Counted from the stretch's first letter, positions 9,584-18,345 are shown. The stretch: 64,000 bases of DNA from CAYRLW01 sp964425215 (GCA_964425215.1 CAYRLW010000016.1:1-64000), one strand, 5' to 3'. A program made the numbers and translations. The notes: generated by a model from the sequence alone, not told the origin.

Positions 9584-9630
9584 TTGGAAAAATGAAAAAA
9601 AATTAGCTATATTATAGTCATAATGACTAT
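9584..9630 (+). promoter_or_regulatory. Promoter and palindromic operator of the antitoxin locus
   Basis: A TTGGAA -35-like hexamer (9584-9589), an 18-base spacer and a TATATT -10 hexamer (9608-9613). They are followed by a perfect palindrome with 8-base arms and one central base, ATAGTCAT-A-ATGACTAT (9614-9630). Type II antitoxins of the Phd/YefM group bind such palindromes to repress their own operon. A GGAG ribosome site lies between it and the ATG at 9645. The control region looks intact although the gene behind it is broken. Confidence 0.6.
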
Positions 9631-9644
9631 TGGAGAAATTTTTT

Positions 9645-9878
9645 ATGGTTGATGTTTTTGTATCCGTACACGAACTCAAGGCTTGACTATCTGAATATAT
9701 AGGCAGAACCATGCACGGGAAGGAACGTATCATTATCAATCGCCGGAATCATCCGGTAGCCATGATCCTACCGATCTCTCCCCAGAAGGACCTTGCAAAG
9801 GGGGGCTTGGCGTCCGTCGACTGGACGCTTTTCGAGGAATTACAGGAAACGCTGGATAGGGTTTACAATAGCCGGTAA
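9645..9878 (+). pseudogene. Phd/YefM-type antitoxin gene broken by an in-frame TGA
   Basis: Reading from the ATG gives MVDVFVSVHELKA, then TGA at 9684-9686, then in the same frame LSEYIGRTMHGKERIIIN and RRNHPVAMILPIS, ending at TAA 9876. The joined 77-residue product has the Phd/YefM layout: a start strand, the HELKA.LSEYI DNA-binding helix and the I.NRR..PVA.ILP core. TGA could come from CGA (Arg) by one C-to-T change, and Arg is common at this place. A TGA read as selenocysteine is possible in principle, but I see no supporting hairpin. No toxin gene follows: the 127 bp to the next gene hold nothing recognisable, so the locus is an orphan remnant. Confidence 0.7.
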
Positions 9879-10005
9879 AACGAAGAGTATCGTGAAGTAC
9901 CTTTTTCAAGGTAAAAGACTTTTGAAAAAACCTCAACAATCCAGTGGTAGGTTTTGACCAAAATTTCTGTTATAAACTTATCCAATCCCACTCTCTCCTA
10001 AAAAT

Positions 10006-11127
10006 TTAAGTTCTCCAACCGATGGAAAAACAGTGGTCCGGACAAATACTGCTACAGAGGCCGCATCCCGTGCATTTTTGGTTGTCTATCCTGATACGGC
10101 CTTCCACCCTTTCTATAGCCCCGTACATACAGCCTTGGATACAGATTTGGCAACCTGGTCGGGAACATTCCCTTTGTAAAGAAGCTATATAGGGTTCTAG
10201 GTGTAGTTCCTCAAAGGAGTGGAGGGAAGAAAGAGCGCTCCCCCTAATTTGACTAAGGTTCTCCACGCCTCTTTCACGCATCCATTGTTCTAGACCCATC
10301 AAAATCGTTTTCACAACGGGGTACCCATGGAGTACCAGGGCGCTCAATATTTGGGTGGTAGAGGCGCCTAACATGATGTATTCTAATACGTCCTGGTACT
10401 GTTCGATCCCACCAATTCCGCTAATATCCAGATCCACCGATTGGGCGATAGTGGCTACCGCCGCCAGAGCGATAGGCTTTATGGCGGGCCCCGAATATCC
10501 TCCGTAGGTAGGTAAATACGTTCGCCTGGTTTCAATATCCACCCCAATGATCGATCGAACCGTATCGATGGCGCTAATCCCCGCTACCCCGGCTTTTTTG
10601 ACGGCCTGCGCCAAAATAGAAAGGTTAGTCACGTTGGGAGACATTTTTACCGTAACCGGAATAGAAACCGCATCCACCGCCGCCGTGGCCAAACCGTATA
10701 ACCGGTCGGGATTCGAATACAGACCTTCAATTCCTTCTCCGTGGGGTGCCGCAACCCCCAGTTCGATGGCGTCGGCGCCATATTTTTCCACAACCTTGGC
10801 TATATACGCCATTTCAGAAGGGGTATGGGCCAAAATATTAGCGATTACAATGCCCCCAGCATCCTTTACCATGGCTATCTCTTTTTGCCATTCTTCCAGG
10901 GTAAAATCACTGTACAGGCCCACGTTCCCAAGCCCAAAGGTCCCTTTAGCTAGGCGGGGACGAATGTTTTGGCGAACCTCGTTTACAATAGTTTCGGTAA
11001 CCACCGCTCCAAAGCCCGCTTTTATGGCCTTCAGCATGGTTTCCCCATCCCTCGTCAAGGGTCCAGCGGCCGCGATAAGGGGATTTTTTAAAGATAATCC
11101 TACATAATTGACCGATAGATCCATCAT
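10006..11127 (-). CDS. Dihydropyrimidine dehydrogenase-like flavoprotein with ferredoxin tail (PreA-like)
   Basis: A 373-residue protein with an N-terminal FMN-binding TIM barrel of the dihydroorotate/dihydropyrimidine dehydrogenase family (about 1-300). The C-terminal 4Fe-4S region has the motifs CSRPGCQICIQGC and CTGCGLCSSICPDHC. In dihydropyrimidine dehydrogenase the loop after SCPHG carries the catalytic Cys; here the loop reads APHGEGIEGLYSNPD, with Ser138 at about that position, so the reaction may differ. It would act in the cytoplasm on a pyrimidine or a similar ring. The start at 11127 has AAGGAG upstream, eight bases after the LacI gene, so the two are co-transcribed. No PreT-like partner gene is in the window. 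Confidence 0.8.
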   Translation of the reverse strand: MMDLSVNYVGLSLKNPLIAAAGPLTRDGETMLKAIKAGFGAVVTETIVNEVRQNIRPRLAKGTFGLGNVGLYSDFTLEEWQKEIAMVKDAGGIVIANILAHTPSEMAYIAKVVEKYGADAIELGVAAPHGEGIEGLYSNPDRLYGLATAAVDAVSIPVTVKMSPNVTNLSILAQAVKKAGVAGISAIDTVRSIIGVDIETRRTYLPTYGGYSGPAIKPIALAAVATIAQSVDLDISGIGGIEQYQDVLEYIMLGASTTQILSALVLHGYPVVKTILMGLEQWMRERGVENLSQIRGSALSSLHSFEELHLEPYIASLQRECSRPGCQICIQGCMYGAIERVEGRIRIDNQKCTGCGLCSSICPDHCFSIGWRT

Positions 11128-11134
11128 ATTCTCC

Positions 11135-12163
11135 TTAGCTAAAGATCTCTTGGACCCTGCCCGTGTGGCCGCAGGACTTCCTGATCTTAAGTTCCAACTG
11201 TAGATGAATTTCCCGGGGTTTTCCATCTATGTTTTTTGAGTCTATGGTGTCAAAGAGAAGGCGGGCCGCTAGGGCACCCATTCGATAGGCTGGGTAGGAA
11301 ATGGTCGTTAATTTTGGATCCACCAGGGCGGACATTTTGATATTGTCAAATCCCACAATGGCCACCTGTTCGGGAATTCGTAGACCTAAATCTTTTATCG
11401 CATCAAGGGCGCCAATAGCCATTAAATCGTTAGCCGCGAAAATAGCCCGGGGAGGATTCTTATGGCGCATCAACAATTTAGCGCATAGGTACCCGCCCTC
11501 AATTTCTCCATTTCCCTGTACAATATAGTCATCCCTCACGGGAATATTTTTTTCTCCAAGGGCCCGCAGATAGCCCGTCTGTTTATCCCTATCCATAGCT
11601 TCCCGTTCGGGCCCCGCTATAAAAGCCACACTCGGATTCCCTAAATCTAAAAGGTGTTTAGTCGCTAAATATCCGCCCAATTCAAAGTCCACGGACACGG
11701 AGTTTTCTTTAATTTCTGGAACATTACGCCCTATTAGTACCAGAGGAATTTTTTGATTTTGAATTTTAGAGATATCTTCGGAAAAAACAAACCCTCCGAC
11801 TAGAATAAGTCCATCTACCCGGCGCCCAAGGAAGGTGTCTAAATAATTTTTTTCTTTTTGAGGGTCTAAATCGGTATTACAAAAGAGAAGATTATAGCCC
11901 CTTCGATAGATGATATCTTCGACTCCCTTGGCTATTTCCGGATAAATTGGATTGAGAATATTGGGAACGATAAGCGCGATGGTGGAAGTTTTATTTAAGG
12001 CTAAACTTCGGGCGGAACCGTTGGGAGAAAAGCCCAGATCGTTCATAACCCGTTCTATGGTTGTTCGCTTTTCCGGGGAAACCGTTTCGGGATGATTCAG
12101 AACCCGGGATACGCTGGCGATAGAAACCCCAGCGATTTTCGCGACCTCTCGTATAGTCGCCAT
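11135..12163 (-). CDS. LacI family transcriptional regulator
   Basis: A 342-residue repressor of the LacI/GalR type. The N-terminal helix-turn-helix and hinge are at residues 1-60 (TIREVAKIAGVSIASVSRVLNHP), followed by a periplasmic-binding-protein-like effector domain. The ATG at 12163 is chosen with TAGGA upstream; a TTG one codon earlier is rejected. The gene lies inside the nucleobase salvage locus, and a LacI-type palindrome sits in front of the transporter gene at 18317-18345. It therefore most likely controls the locus in response to a nucleoside or base. The effector is not readable from sequence. Confidence 0.93.
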   Translation of the reverse strand: MATIREVAKIAGVSIASVSRVLNHPETVSPEKRTTIERVMNDLGFSPNGSARSLALNKTSTIALIVPNILNPIYPEIAKGVEDIIYRRGYNLLFCNTDLDPQKEKNYLDTFLGRRVDGLILVGGFVFSEDISKIQNQKIPLVLIGRNVPEIKENSVSVDFELGGYLATKHLLDLGNPSVAFIAGPEREAMDRDKQTGYLRALGEKNIPVRDDYIVQGNGEIEGGYLCAKLLMRHKNPPRAIFAANDLMAIGALDAIKDLGLRIPEQVAIVGFDNIKMSALVDPKLTTISYPAYRMGALAARLLFDTIDSKNIDGKPREIHLQLELKIRKSCGHTGRVQEIFS

Positions 12164-12254
12164 CAATTCCTACCTTGTAAAAAGAGTTTTTCAAAATTTG
12201 CGCGAAAGTTTCTTACTTCCGCAGGAACCCCATATTGGCTTGTTGGATTTATGG

Positions 12255-12293
12255 ATTTTCAGGTCCCCAAGATACTGGTAGGGACCTGAAAAT
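12255..12293 (-). terminator. Hairpin terminator behind codA
   Basis: A perfect 13-bp stem (12255-12267 with 12281-12293, arms ATTTTCAGGTCCC and complement) and a 13-base loop, about 60 bp past the codA stop. The run of A/T at the foot fits a Rho-independent terminator on either strand. It separates the transporter-codA operon from lacI-preA. The rest of the 190-bp gap should hold the lacI promoter. Confidence 0.7.
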
Positions 12294-12355
12294 TACCATC
12301 TACGGGGGCTATTATAGTACTATTTTTTTATCAGTCAAACCAAAAACAACGGCTT

Positions 12356-13648
12356 TTAGCGAGAACTCTTTATTTTAAAGTCTATCAGTTCCTTCTTACT
12401 GTTTTGCTGTAAGGTTCTTTTTGCGGGAATGGTCTCCACAATGGGGATCCCCTTTCTAAATACGTAGAGACATTCAGACTCCAGACGGATAGCATCCATT
12501 TCTCCAGGGGCGTCTAGGATGATAAAATTCGCTACGGTGCCTTCCCTAATTTCGGTCCCCTCCGATAGGTGCAGAGCCTTGGCTGAATTATCGGTAATCA
12601 TATCAAATAATTTTGGAATTTGAGTGAACCCGCTTAGGTGGGCCGTATGCATCAACAAATTGGCTCCCTGTAAGAGACTCCCCTTACCCATGGGATACCA
12701 GGGATCCATAATCGAATCATGGCCGATGCAAACGTTAACACCCCGTTGCAAAAGCTCATCCACCCGAGTGTGACCCCTTCTTCGGGGGTATCCATCGGTT
12801 CTGTTTTGAAGTACCGAGTTGTCAAAGGGGTTTGTAATAATGTGCATATTCGATCGAGCGATTATACCAATAAGTTTAAACGCATAGTCGTTGTTATAGT
12901 TATGCATAGCCGTCGCGTGGCTGGCGCAGACCCGATCTCCCATGTTTCGTTTAATCGCTTCACTGGCCATGACCTCTATAAAACGAGATTGTTCGTCCCC
13001 CGTTTCGTCCACGTGAATATCAATTAAACAACCCGTTTCTTCGGCTAAGTCGAAAGCAAACTCCACATCCCGCACCCCATCTTCTCGGGTAAATTCATTG
13101 TGGGGGATCCCTCCGATTACGTCGGCCCCCATGGCGATGGCCCGGCGCATTTGCGACTCCCCCTGGACTGACGTGTATATTCCATCCTGGGGAAAGGCGA
13201 CAATTTGTATATCCGCTAGATCCTTAACCTCTTCACGAACCTCGACCAGGGCTTCCACGGTTATTAAGTTGGGTTCCGTGGTATCCGCGTGGGTACGAAT
13301 CGTTTGGACCCCCTGGGCCACTTCCCATTTGATGGCCTCGATGGCGTTCTTTTTTATCATTTCTTTGGTCAAATATTTTTTTCGTTCTCCCCAAATTTGG
13401 ATACCCTCTAAAAGAGTCCCCGAATTGTTATACCGAGGATCCCCAACGCTGAGTACCGCGTCCAAGTGTATATGGGGATCGTGGAATGGGGGGGTAACCA
13501 AATTTCCCGCGGCGTCAATTTCCCGAGTCGCCTCGTGGGGGATTTTTTCTTTAATTTCCGCAAAACGGCCGTTTTGAATGCCCACATCCCATAGTCCGTT
13601 TTTATTCCTCAGTTTACAATTTCTTACAATGAGATCTAACGTAGCCAT
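12356..13648 (-). CDS. codA: Cytosine deaminase
   Basis: A metal-dependent amidohydrolase converting cytosine to uracil and ammonia, 430 residues, close to E. coli CodA (about 427). Metal and catalytic residues are all visible: DPHIHLD near residue 58, HVDETGDEQSRF with the proton-shuttling Glu, SHATAMH, and GHDSIMDPWYPMG with the Asp. The SGTLLEGI.IW.ER and RTHAD stretches are typical of CodA rather than of other COG0402 enzymes. The ATG at 13648 follows AAGGAGG. It is the last gene of the BMP transporter operon, so its substrate is probably imported by that transporter as cytosine or released from cytidine. Confidence 0.92.
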   Translation of the reverse strand: MATLDLIVRNCKLRNKNGLWDVGIQNGRFAEIKEKIPHEATREIDAAGNLVTPPFHDPHIHLDAVLSVGDPRYNNSGTLLEGIQIWGERKKYLTKEMIKKNAIEAIKWEVAQGVQTIRTHADTTEPNLITVEALVEVREEVKDLADIQIVAFPQDGIYTSVQGESQMRRAIAMGADVIGGIPHNEFTREDGVRDVEFAFDLAEETGCLIDIHVDETGDEQSRFIEVMASEAIKRNMGDRVCASHATAMHNYNNDYAFKLIGIIARSNMHIITNPFDNSVLQNRTDGYPRRRGHTRVDELLQRGVNVCIGHDSIMDPWYPMGKGSLLQGANLLMHTAHLSGFTQIPKLFDMITDNSAKALHLSEGTEIREGTVANFIILDAPGEMDAIRLESECLYVFRKGIPIVETIPAKRTLQQNSKKELIDFKIKSSR

Positions 13649-13650
13649 AT

Positions 13651-14601
13651 TCAACCTCCTTTTTCTTCTCTGCGATAGGGGCGTAGTAACCCCGCGGGAA
13701 CCGTGGCGTTCCGGGATACGCTAATAAGGGCCAGAATGGTGATTAAGTAGGGGAGCATAAGGAATATGTGGAAGGGTAATTTCATTCCCATGGATTGGAG
13801 CCGCAATTGAAACGCGTCGAGGAACCCAAAGAGCAAGGAACCCAGGGCTCCCGATAGGGGATTCCAGTTTCCAAAGATGGTCATGGCTATGGCCACCCAA
13901 CCCCGTCCATCAATGACATCCTTTAAAAACATGTTTTGATGCGCCAGGGTCATAAAAGAACCGGCGATTCCAAATAGGGCTCCACCGACCAAAAGGCTTA
14001 GGGAACGAACCAGGTTTACGTTTACTCCCACCGTATCCGCCGCGAAGGGGTTTTGCCCTACGGTTCTTAACCGGAGGCCCGAACGGGTTTTAAAAAGAAA
14101 GATTGATACGATGGGAATAAGAACCCACGATAGGTAGGTTAAAGCGTGCTGGTTAAAAAAACTGGGCCCAATAATGGGGATCTGAGAAAGCAGGGGAATG
14201 GGAATGGGGACAAAGGGTTTAATGGTCGGCGGTACTGTCGGGGACCCCACCACGATTCGATAGATAAACATGGAAAGACCGCTGGCAAATACAGTTATCC
14301 CGAGACCCGCCACGTGTTGACTTACCCCTAAATAAACGGCCAAAAGGATCATTAAAAGGGAAAGTACCATTCCCGCGATCGCCGCCATGGTAACTCCCAG
14401 CCAAAGGTTTCCCGTACCGAGGGTAACCAAAAAACCGATGGCCGCCCCAAAAAGCATGGTTCCCTCAATCCCTAAATTTAAAACCCCCGACCTTTCTATG
14501 ATTATTTCTCCTAGGGTCGCTAGAATGATAGGCGTGGACATCCGAAACGTCGCGGCGAGTAACCCCGTAAGGAAGTCTATAGTAAATATTTCTTGGATCA
14601 T
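13651..14601 (-). CDS. Nucleoside ABC transporter permease (NupQ/BmpD type)
   Basis: A 316-residue inner-membrane permease with about eight to ten hydrophobic helices, of the branched-chain/ribose permease superfamily. The segment PIILATLGEIIIERSGVLNLGIEGTM is diagnostic for BMP-partner nucleoside permeases. It overlaps the first permease gene by ATGA (14598-14601) and has GGAG upstream. It would form the membrane channel with the 14598-15659 permease, and together they serve the BMP lipoprotein-like receptor. Purine or pyrimidine nucleosides are the likely cargo by family. Confidence 0.9.
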   Translation of the reverse strand: MIQEIFTIDFLTGLLAATFRMSTPIILATLGEIIIERSGVLNLGIEGTMLFGAAIGFLVTLGTGNLWLGVTMAAIAGMVLSLLMILLAVYLGVSQHVAGLGITVFASGLSMFIYRIVVGSPTVPPTIKPFVPIPIPLLSQIPIIGPSFFNQHALTYLSWVLIPIVSIFLFKTRSGLRLRTVGQNPFAADTVGVNVNLVRSLSLLVGGALFGIAGSFMTLAHQNMFLKDVIDGRGWVAIAMTIFGNWNPLSGALGSLLFGFLDAFQLRLQSMGMKLPFHIFLMLPYLITILALISVSRNATVPAGLLRPYRREEKGG

Positions 14602-15659
14602 GATTTACTCCATTTAATCTTATATTCGATGAAAAGGATGAATATAAGCATAACCATAAGGGATGTTCCTTCGATTACCCCGGTAATATATACGGGAACC
14701 CCGGACATGCGGCTCATGGTTTGGGAGCCCACTTCTATGACGCTAAAGAAGAACGCGGAAAGCGCTATTCCCAGGGGGTGCAGATTTCCCAACATGGCGA
14801 TAACCACGCCCGTGTACCCGTAGCCCGAAGACAGGTCCATGATTAGGTTATACTGGATCGCGCAAACCTCCCCGGCTCCGGCCAAGCCAGCGAGGCCGCC
14901 GGAAATAAGGGCCGTAAGAAGGATCACTTTACCCGTATGGATACCCCCGTATTTTGCCGCTTGTATATTTACCCCCACACATTTGGCTTGGTAGCCCAAT
15001 ACGGTTTTCGCGTTTATAAACCAAATAACCAACACCGCGATAAAGGAAATAAGGATGCCGAGATGGAAACGAGAGTTGGGTATTAAAATTGGGTAAAACG
15101 CGTCCTTGAGGATCTGGGGGGATCGGGGCCATGACGAGCCCGGTTGTTGCAAGGGGCCGAACAGGAGGGCCCCCACCAAATGAAGCATCACGTAATTTAA
15201 AAGCAAGGTAGTAACCACGTCGTCGACTTTTAATTTGGTTTTTAAGAATGCCGGTATGGCCGCCCACAGTCCCCCCGCCACAAAGGCAAGGATAATAATA
15301 ACTATAATTTTTAAGGGTCCGCTGATCCCTGTTCCGTAGACCCCCACAATGGTCGCCATGATGGCTCCCGCGTACAGCTGACCTTCCGCTCCAATATTCC
15401 AAAACTTTGCCCGAAACGCGAAACCCACGGCTAAACCCGTTAAAATAAGGGGACTGGATTTAACAAAGGTCTCTAAAAGATTAAAACGATTCCCTAGGGC
15501 GCCAAAGAATAGGCTCCCATAGGCTTTCCATAGATTTCCCCCCGCTAAAAGAATGGGTATGGCGGCGATAATAAGACTGGCTATTATCGCGGAAAAGGGT
15601 ATTATTATTTTTACCCAAGGGGGAAGGGGCTCCCGTTTAACTAAATTCATGATGATCAT
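14598..15659 (-). CDS. Nucleoside ABC transporter permease (NupP/BmpC type)
   Basis: A 353-residue integral membrane protein, the second permease of the BMP-type nucleoside importer. The core GLAVGFAFRAKFWNIGAEGQLYAGAI is characteristic of the long permease of these systems. It starts at ATG 15659, overlapping the ATPase stop by ATGA; an ATG three codons later is also possible. The shorter permease follows with a further ATGA overlap, so the two chains are made in fixed ratio. No regulatory site is seen inside the gene chain. Confidence 0.9.
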   Translation of the reverse strand: MIIMNLVKREPLPPWVKIIIPFSAIIASLIIAAIPILLAGGNLWKAYGSLFFGALGNRFNLLETFVKSSPLILTGLAVGFAFRAKFWNIGAEGQLYAGAIMATIVGVYGTGISGPLKIIVIIILAFVAGGLWAAIPAFLKTKLKVDDVVTTLLLNYVMLHLVGALLFGPLQQPGSSWPRSPQILKDAFYPILIPNSRFHLGILISFIAVLVIWFINAKTVLGYQAKCVGVNIQAAKYGGIHTGKVILLTALISGGLAGLAGAGEVCAIQYNLIMDLSSGYGYTGVVIAMLGNLHPLGIALSAFFFSVIEVGSQTMSRMSGVPVYITGVIEGTSLMVMLIFILFIEYKIKWSKS

Positions 15660-17164
15660 TTTGAAACCCCGCTCATCCAAAGACCGATTTGTTCACGATC
15701 CGCCTTATCGGCGTCTAGTATGCCCATGAGTCTTCCTTCGTACATAACGGCAATGCGATCGCTAATGAGATATATTTCGTCCAGGTCATCGGAGATCAAA
15801 AGCACCGCCGCTCCTTGGTCTCGTTCTTTTAAAAGCATCTGATGAACGTACTCCATGGCCCCCACATCCAGACCCCGGGTGGGTTGGCACGCCACAATCG
15901 CCTTAGGGTTGCCAGCCAATTCCCTGGCTAAAATTATTTTTTGAAGATTCCCCCCCGAAAGACTTTTAGCAGGGGCGTCCATTCCATCGGTTTTAATTTG
16001 ATATTGTTTTATTTTTTCGGCGGTAAAAGAACGGAGGGCCTTTTTATTCATTAAACCCATCTTTGAAAAAGGTTCGTGGTTATGGTCCCGCAGGGCCATG
16101 TTGTCTACAATCGAAAGATCCATAAAAAGACCCGTGGCAATTCTATCTTCTGGAATCCTGGCCATCCCGATAGCGATGGAAGCACTGGGATTTGCCAAAG
16201 CCATCGTTGCCCCGGAGACGGTAATGGACCCATGTTCCACTGGGACAAGGCCAAAAAGGGCTTCCGATAATTCGGTTTGTCCGTTTCCGGAAACCCCCGC
16301 TATACCAAGAATTTCTCCGCTTTTAATGGCCAAATTAAACGAATCGATGGCTTTAAGTCCCAATTTATTCTTTACCGAAAGGTTCTCTATTTTAAAAGCG
16401 TTTTCTCCCATGGTCTGATTTTTCCGATCCAACTGTTCCAGCAATTCTCTCCCCACCATCAGCGTCGCCAATTCTGGGATGGTAGTATTCGACGTAGTTC
16501 GTTCCGCCACATTCGTTCCGTTCCGCAGGACGAGCACCCGATCCGAAATGCTCATAATTTCGTTGAGTTTATGGGAAATAAAAATTATGGATTTTCCGTT
16601 GCGGACCAGGTTCTTTAGGGTAGTAAAGAGTTCTGTAGTTTCCGTGGGGGATAAAACGGCGGTAGGCTCGTCCATAATAAGTATTTCCGCGTCCCGGTAC
16701 AGGGCCTTTAAAATTTCTAGTTTTTGCTTTTCCCCAATAGAAAGATCAGCGACGATTTTTTCTGGGGGAAGGAAAAGTCCAAAATTATTTTCAATATCCA
16801 ATAATCGTTTGGTCGCTTTTTTTATATTGATAAAAAAGCTTCCCTCCATTCCTATAATCACATTTTCTAACACCGTTTGGGTTGGAACGAGGGTAAAATG
16901 CTGATGAATCATGGCTAAATGATTTTGAATCGCGTCTTTGGGCGTTTTAAAGGAGACTTTTTTACCATGAATATATATTTCGCCCTCATCGTACTGATAA
17001 TAACCAAAGAGGATATTCATCAACGTTGTTTTACCAGCGCCGTTCTCCCCCAGCAGGGCGACAATTTCGTTGGGATATAGGGTTAAATTGACGTGATTAC
17101 TGGCAATAACGTCCACAAAGCGTTTGGTGATGTTTTTCATTTCCACTAAGGGTTGTCGTTCCAA
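15656..17164 (-). CDS. Nucleoside ABC transporter ATP-binding protein (NupO/BmpB type)
   Basis: A cytoplasmic dual ATPase of about 502 residues with two nucleotide-binding domains, as in sugar and nucleoside importers. Domain 1 has Walker A GENGAGKTT, signature LSIGEKQKLEI and Walker B ILIMDEPTAVL. Domain 2 has a degenerate Walker A (GVSGNGQTE), signature LSGGNLQKII and QPTRGLDVG. I chose the TTG at 17164 because GGAGG lies eight bases upstream; the open frame runs further, and ATG at codon 9 of this version is an alternative. It energises the two permeases that follow. A hairpin sits between it and the binding-protein gene. Confidence 0.9.
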   Translation of the reverse strand: MERQPLVEMKNITKRFVDVIASNHVNLTLYPNEIVALLGENGAGKTTLMNILFGYYQYDEGEIYIHGKKVSFKTPKDAIQNHLAMIHQHFTLVPTQTVLENVIIGMEGSFFINIKKATKRLLDIENNFGLFLPPEKIVADLSIGEKQKLEILKALYRDAEILIMDEPTAVLSPTETTELFTTLKNLVRNGKSIIFISHKLNEIMSISDRVLVLRNGTNVAERTTSNTTIPELATLMVGRELLEQLDRKNQTMGENAFKIENLSVKNKLGLKAIDSFNLAIKSGEILGIAGVSGNGQTELSEALFGLVPVEHGSITVSGATMALANPSASIAIGMARIPEDRIATGLFMDLSIVDNMALRDHNHEPFSKMGLMNKKALRSFTAEKIKQYQIKTDGMDAPAKSLSGGNLQKIILARELAGNPKAIVACQPTRGLDVGAMEYVHQMLLKERDQGAAVLLISDDLDEIYLISDRIAVMYEGRLMGILDADKADREQIGLWMSGVSK

Positions 17165-17255
17165 TATGGTATCCTCCTGGTGCTCCTGCCAATGGTCATT
17201 CAATGCTGGACTCAGTTCTAAAAAACCCGGTCTTTAGACCTAATTGATCCATCTG

Positions 17256-17298
17256 TAATAGGGGGCTTCCCTTTTTTTAGAGAAGCCCCTGGCTATTA
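17256..17298 (-). other. Intercistronic hairpin between binding-protein and ATPase genes
   Basis: Two nested stems: outer TAATAG/CTATTA (17256-17261 with 17293-17298) and inner GGGGCTTC/GAAGCCCC (17262-17269 with 17282-17289). The structure overlaps the stop codon of the binding-protein gene. No T-run follows on the coding strand, so it looks less like a full terminator than an RNA-stabilising or partially terminating hairpin. Such hairpins commonly let the receptor be made in excess over the membrane parts. Confidence 0.55.
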
Positions 17299-18297
17299 AA
17301 GGTCAGAAGTGGGTTGGGCTTCGTTAACCGGAACGGTAAAGGCCCCCGATTTAATTTTTTGCGTAAGGTCTTCTATTTTTGCTTTTAAGTCCGCGGGCAA
17401 TTTGGAATCAAAGTTATGATAGGGCGCTAAACTAGCCCCGCCGGCGGCCATCATGGAAAGGTCTTTAAGATCCTGGGCTTTCCACTTGCCGGCTTGAATC
17501 ATCTGGATACTGTTTTTAATAAGTGGATACATATCCCAAACACAGCTCGTAACCACCACGTCGGGGGCCAGAGAATTTTGATCGCTCATGTTTCCAAAGG
17601 CGTAGACTTTTGCCTCCTTAGCCGCTTCAAAAACGCCAAACCGTTCGGCAAAAATATAATCCGCCTTATTTTCGATCATAGCGACCGTGGCTTCCTTGGC
17701 CTTTGCCGGATCAAACCAACTACCGATAAAGGATACCTTGACCCGGACTTTGGGATTGACCGAAAGGGCCCCCGCTTTATAGGCGTTCACAAGCCGGTTT
17801 ACTTCCGGGATCGGGATAGCGGCAACGACACCTAGGACGTTGGTTTTAGTCATGGTTCCCGCGATAACCCCGCATAAATAGGCAGGTTCATGGATCCAGT
17901 TGTCAAAAACCGAATAATTTGGCTCCTGGGGCTTTAGTTCCGAACCAAACGCGAACGCGATTTTTGGATAATCCTTGGCCACCCGCCGTGAAGGTTCTTC
18001 TCCCGCAAGGAACGCGTCTCCGATAATAAAATCGAAGCCCCGGGAAGCGTACTCCCGTACCACCTTTTCGTAATCCGCCGACGCGACCCCTTCGGCAAAT
18101 TCGTAGGTAATTCCCAACTCTTTAGAGACCTTTAAACACGCCGTATGGATGGCTCCGTCCCAGGGTTCTTCGATGGATGTTTGGAAAATTGCGGCCATCT
18201 TAAACCCTCCCTTTCCCTTTTCCTCAGTTTTCCCACCAGCAAAACTGAAAGAAACCATCAAACCGCCTACTAACAGAGCTAGTAGTAATTTTTTCAT
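17296..18297 (-). CDS. BMP family nucleoside-binding protein
   Basis: A 333-residue exported receptor of the BMP/PnrA (Med) family, which bind nucleosides for ABC import. A signal peptide covers about residues 1-20, but the usual lipobox Cys is absent (SFSFAGGKTEE), so the protein may be free in the periplasm or held by another protein. Typical segments are FAFGSELKP, HEPAYLCGVIAGTMTKTN, NAYKAGALSVNPKV and FIGSWFDPAKAKEA. It is the first gene of the transporter-codA operon. Upstream lies a strong 29-bp palindromic operator, and a GGAGG-type site precedes the ATG. Confidence 0.92.
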   Translation of the reverse strand: MKKLLLALLVGGLMVSFSFAGGKTEEKGKGGFKMAAIFQTSIEEPWDGAIHTACLKVSKELGITYEFAEGVASADYEKVVREYASRGFDFIIGDAFLAGEEPSRRVAKDYPKIAFAFGSELKPQEPNYSVFDNWIHEPAYLCGVIAGTMTKTNVLGVVAAIPIPEVNRLVNAYKAGALSVNPKVRVKVSFIGSWFDPAKAKEATVAMIENKADYIFAERFGVFEAAKEAKVYAFGNMSDQNSLAPDVVVTSCVWDMYPLIKNSIQMIQAGKWKAQDLKDLSMMAAGGASLAPYHNFDSKLPADLKAKIEDLTQKIKSGAFTVPVNEAQPTSDL

Positions 18298-18316
18298 CCC
18301 GTGCCTCCTTTAAAGG

Positions 18317-18345
18317 TTGTAACCGGTTACAGTAACCGGTTACAA
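18317..18345. promoter_or_regulatory. LacI-type double palindromic operator
   Basis: Two copies of the 12-bp palindrome GTAACCGGTTAC (18319-18330 and 18332-18343) are separated by one base, and the whole 29 bp is symmetrical around that base. LacI/GalR-family repressors bind such sequences with a central CG. It lies 20-48 bp upstream of the binding-protein start, where a repressor would block transcription. The LacI gene at 11135-12163 is the likely binder. I found no second copy in front of lacI or preA. Confidence 0.75.

Noticed and set aside
9684..9686. TGA as selenocysteine codon
   Set aside because: No plausible SECIS hairpin follows directly, and antitoxins of this family do not use selenocysteine.
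9736..9939. 67-residue minus-strand ORF over the antitoxin remnant
   Set aside because: It is antisense to a better-supported antitoxin frame and has low-quality Pro/Ser/Arg composition.
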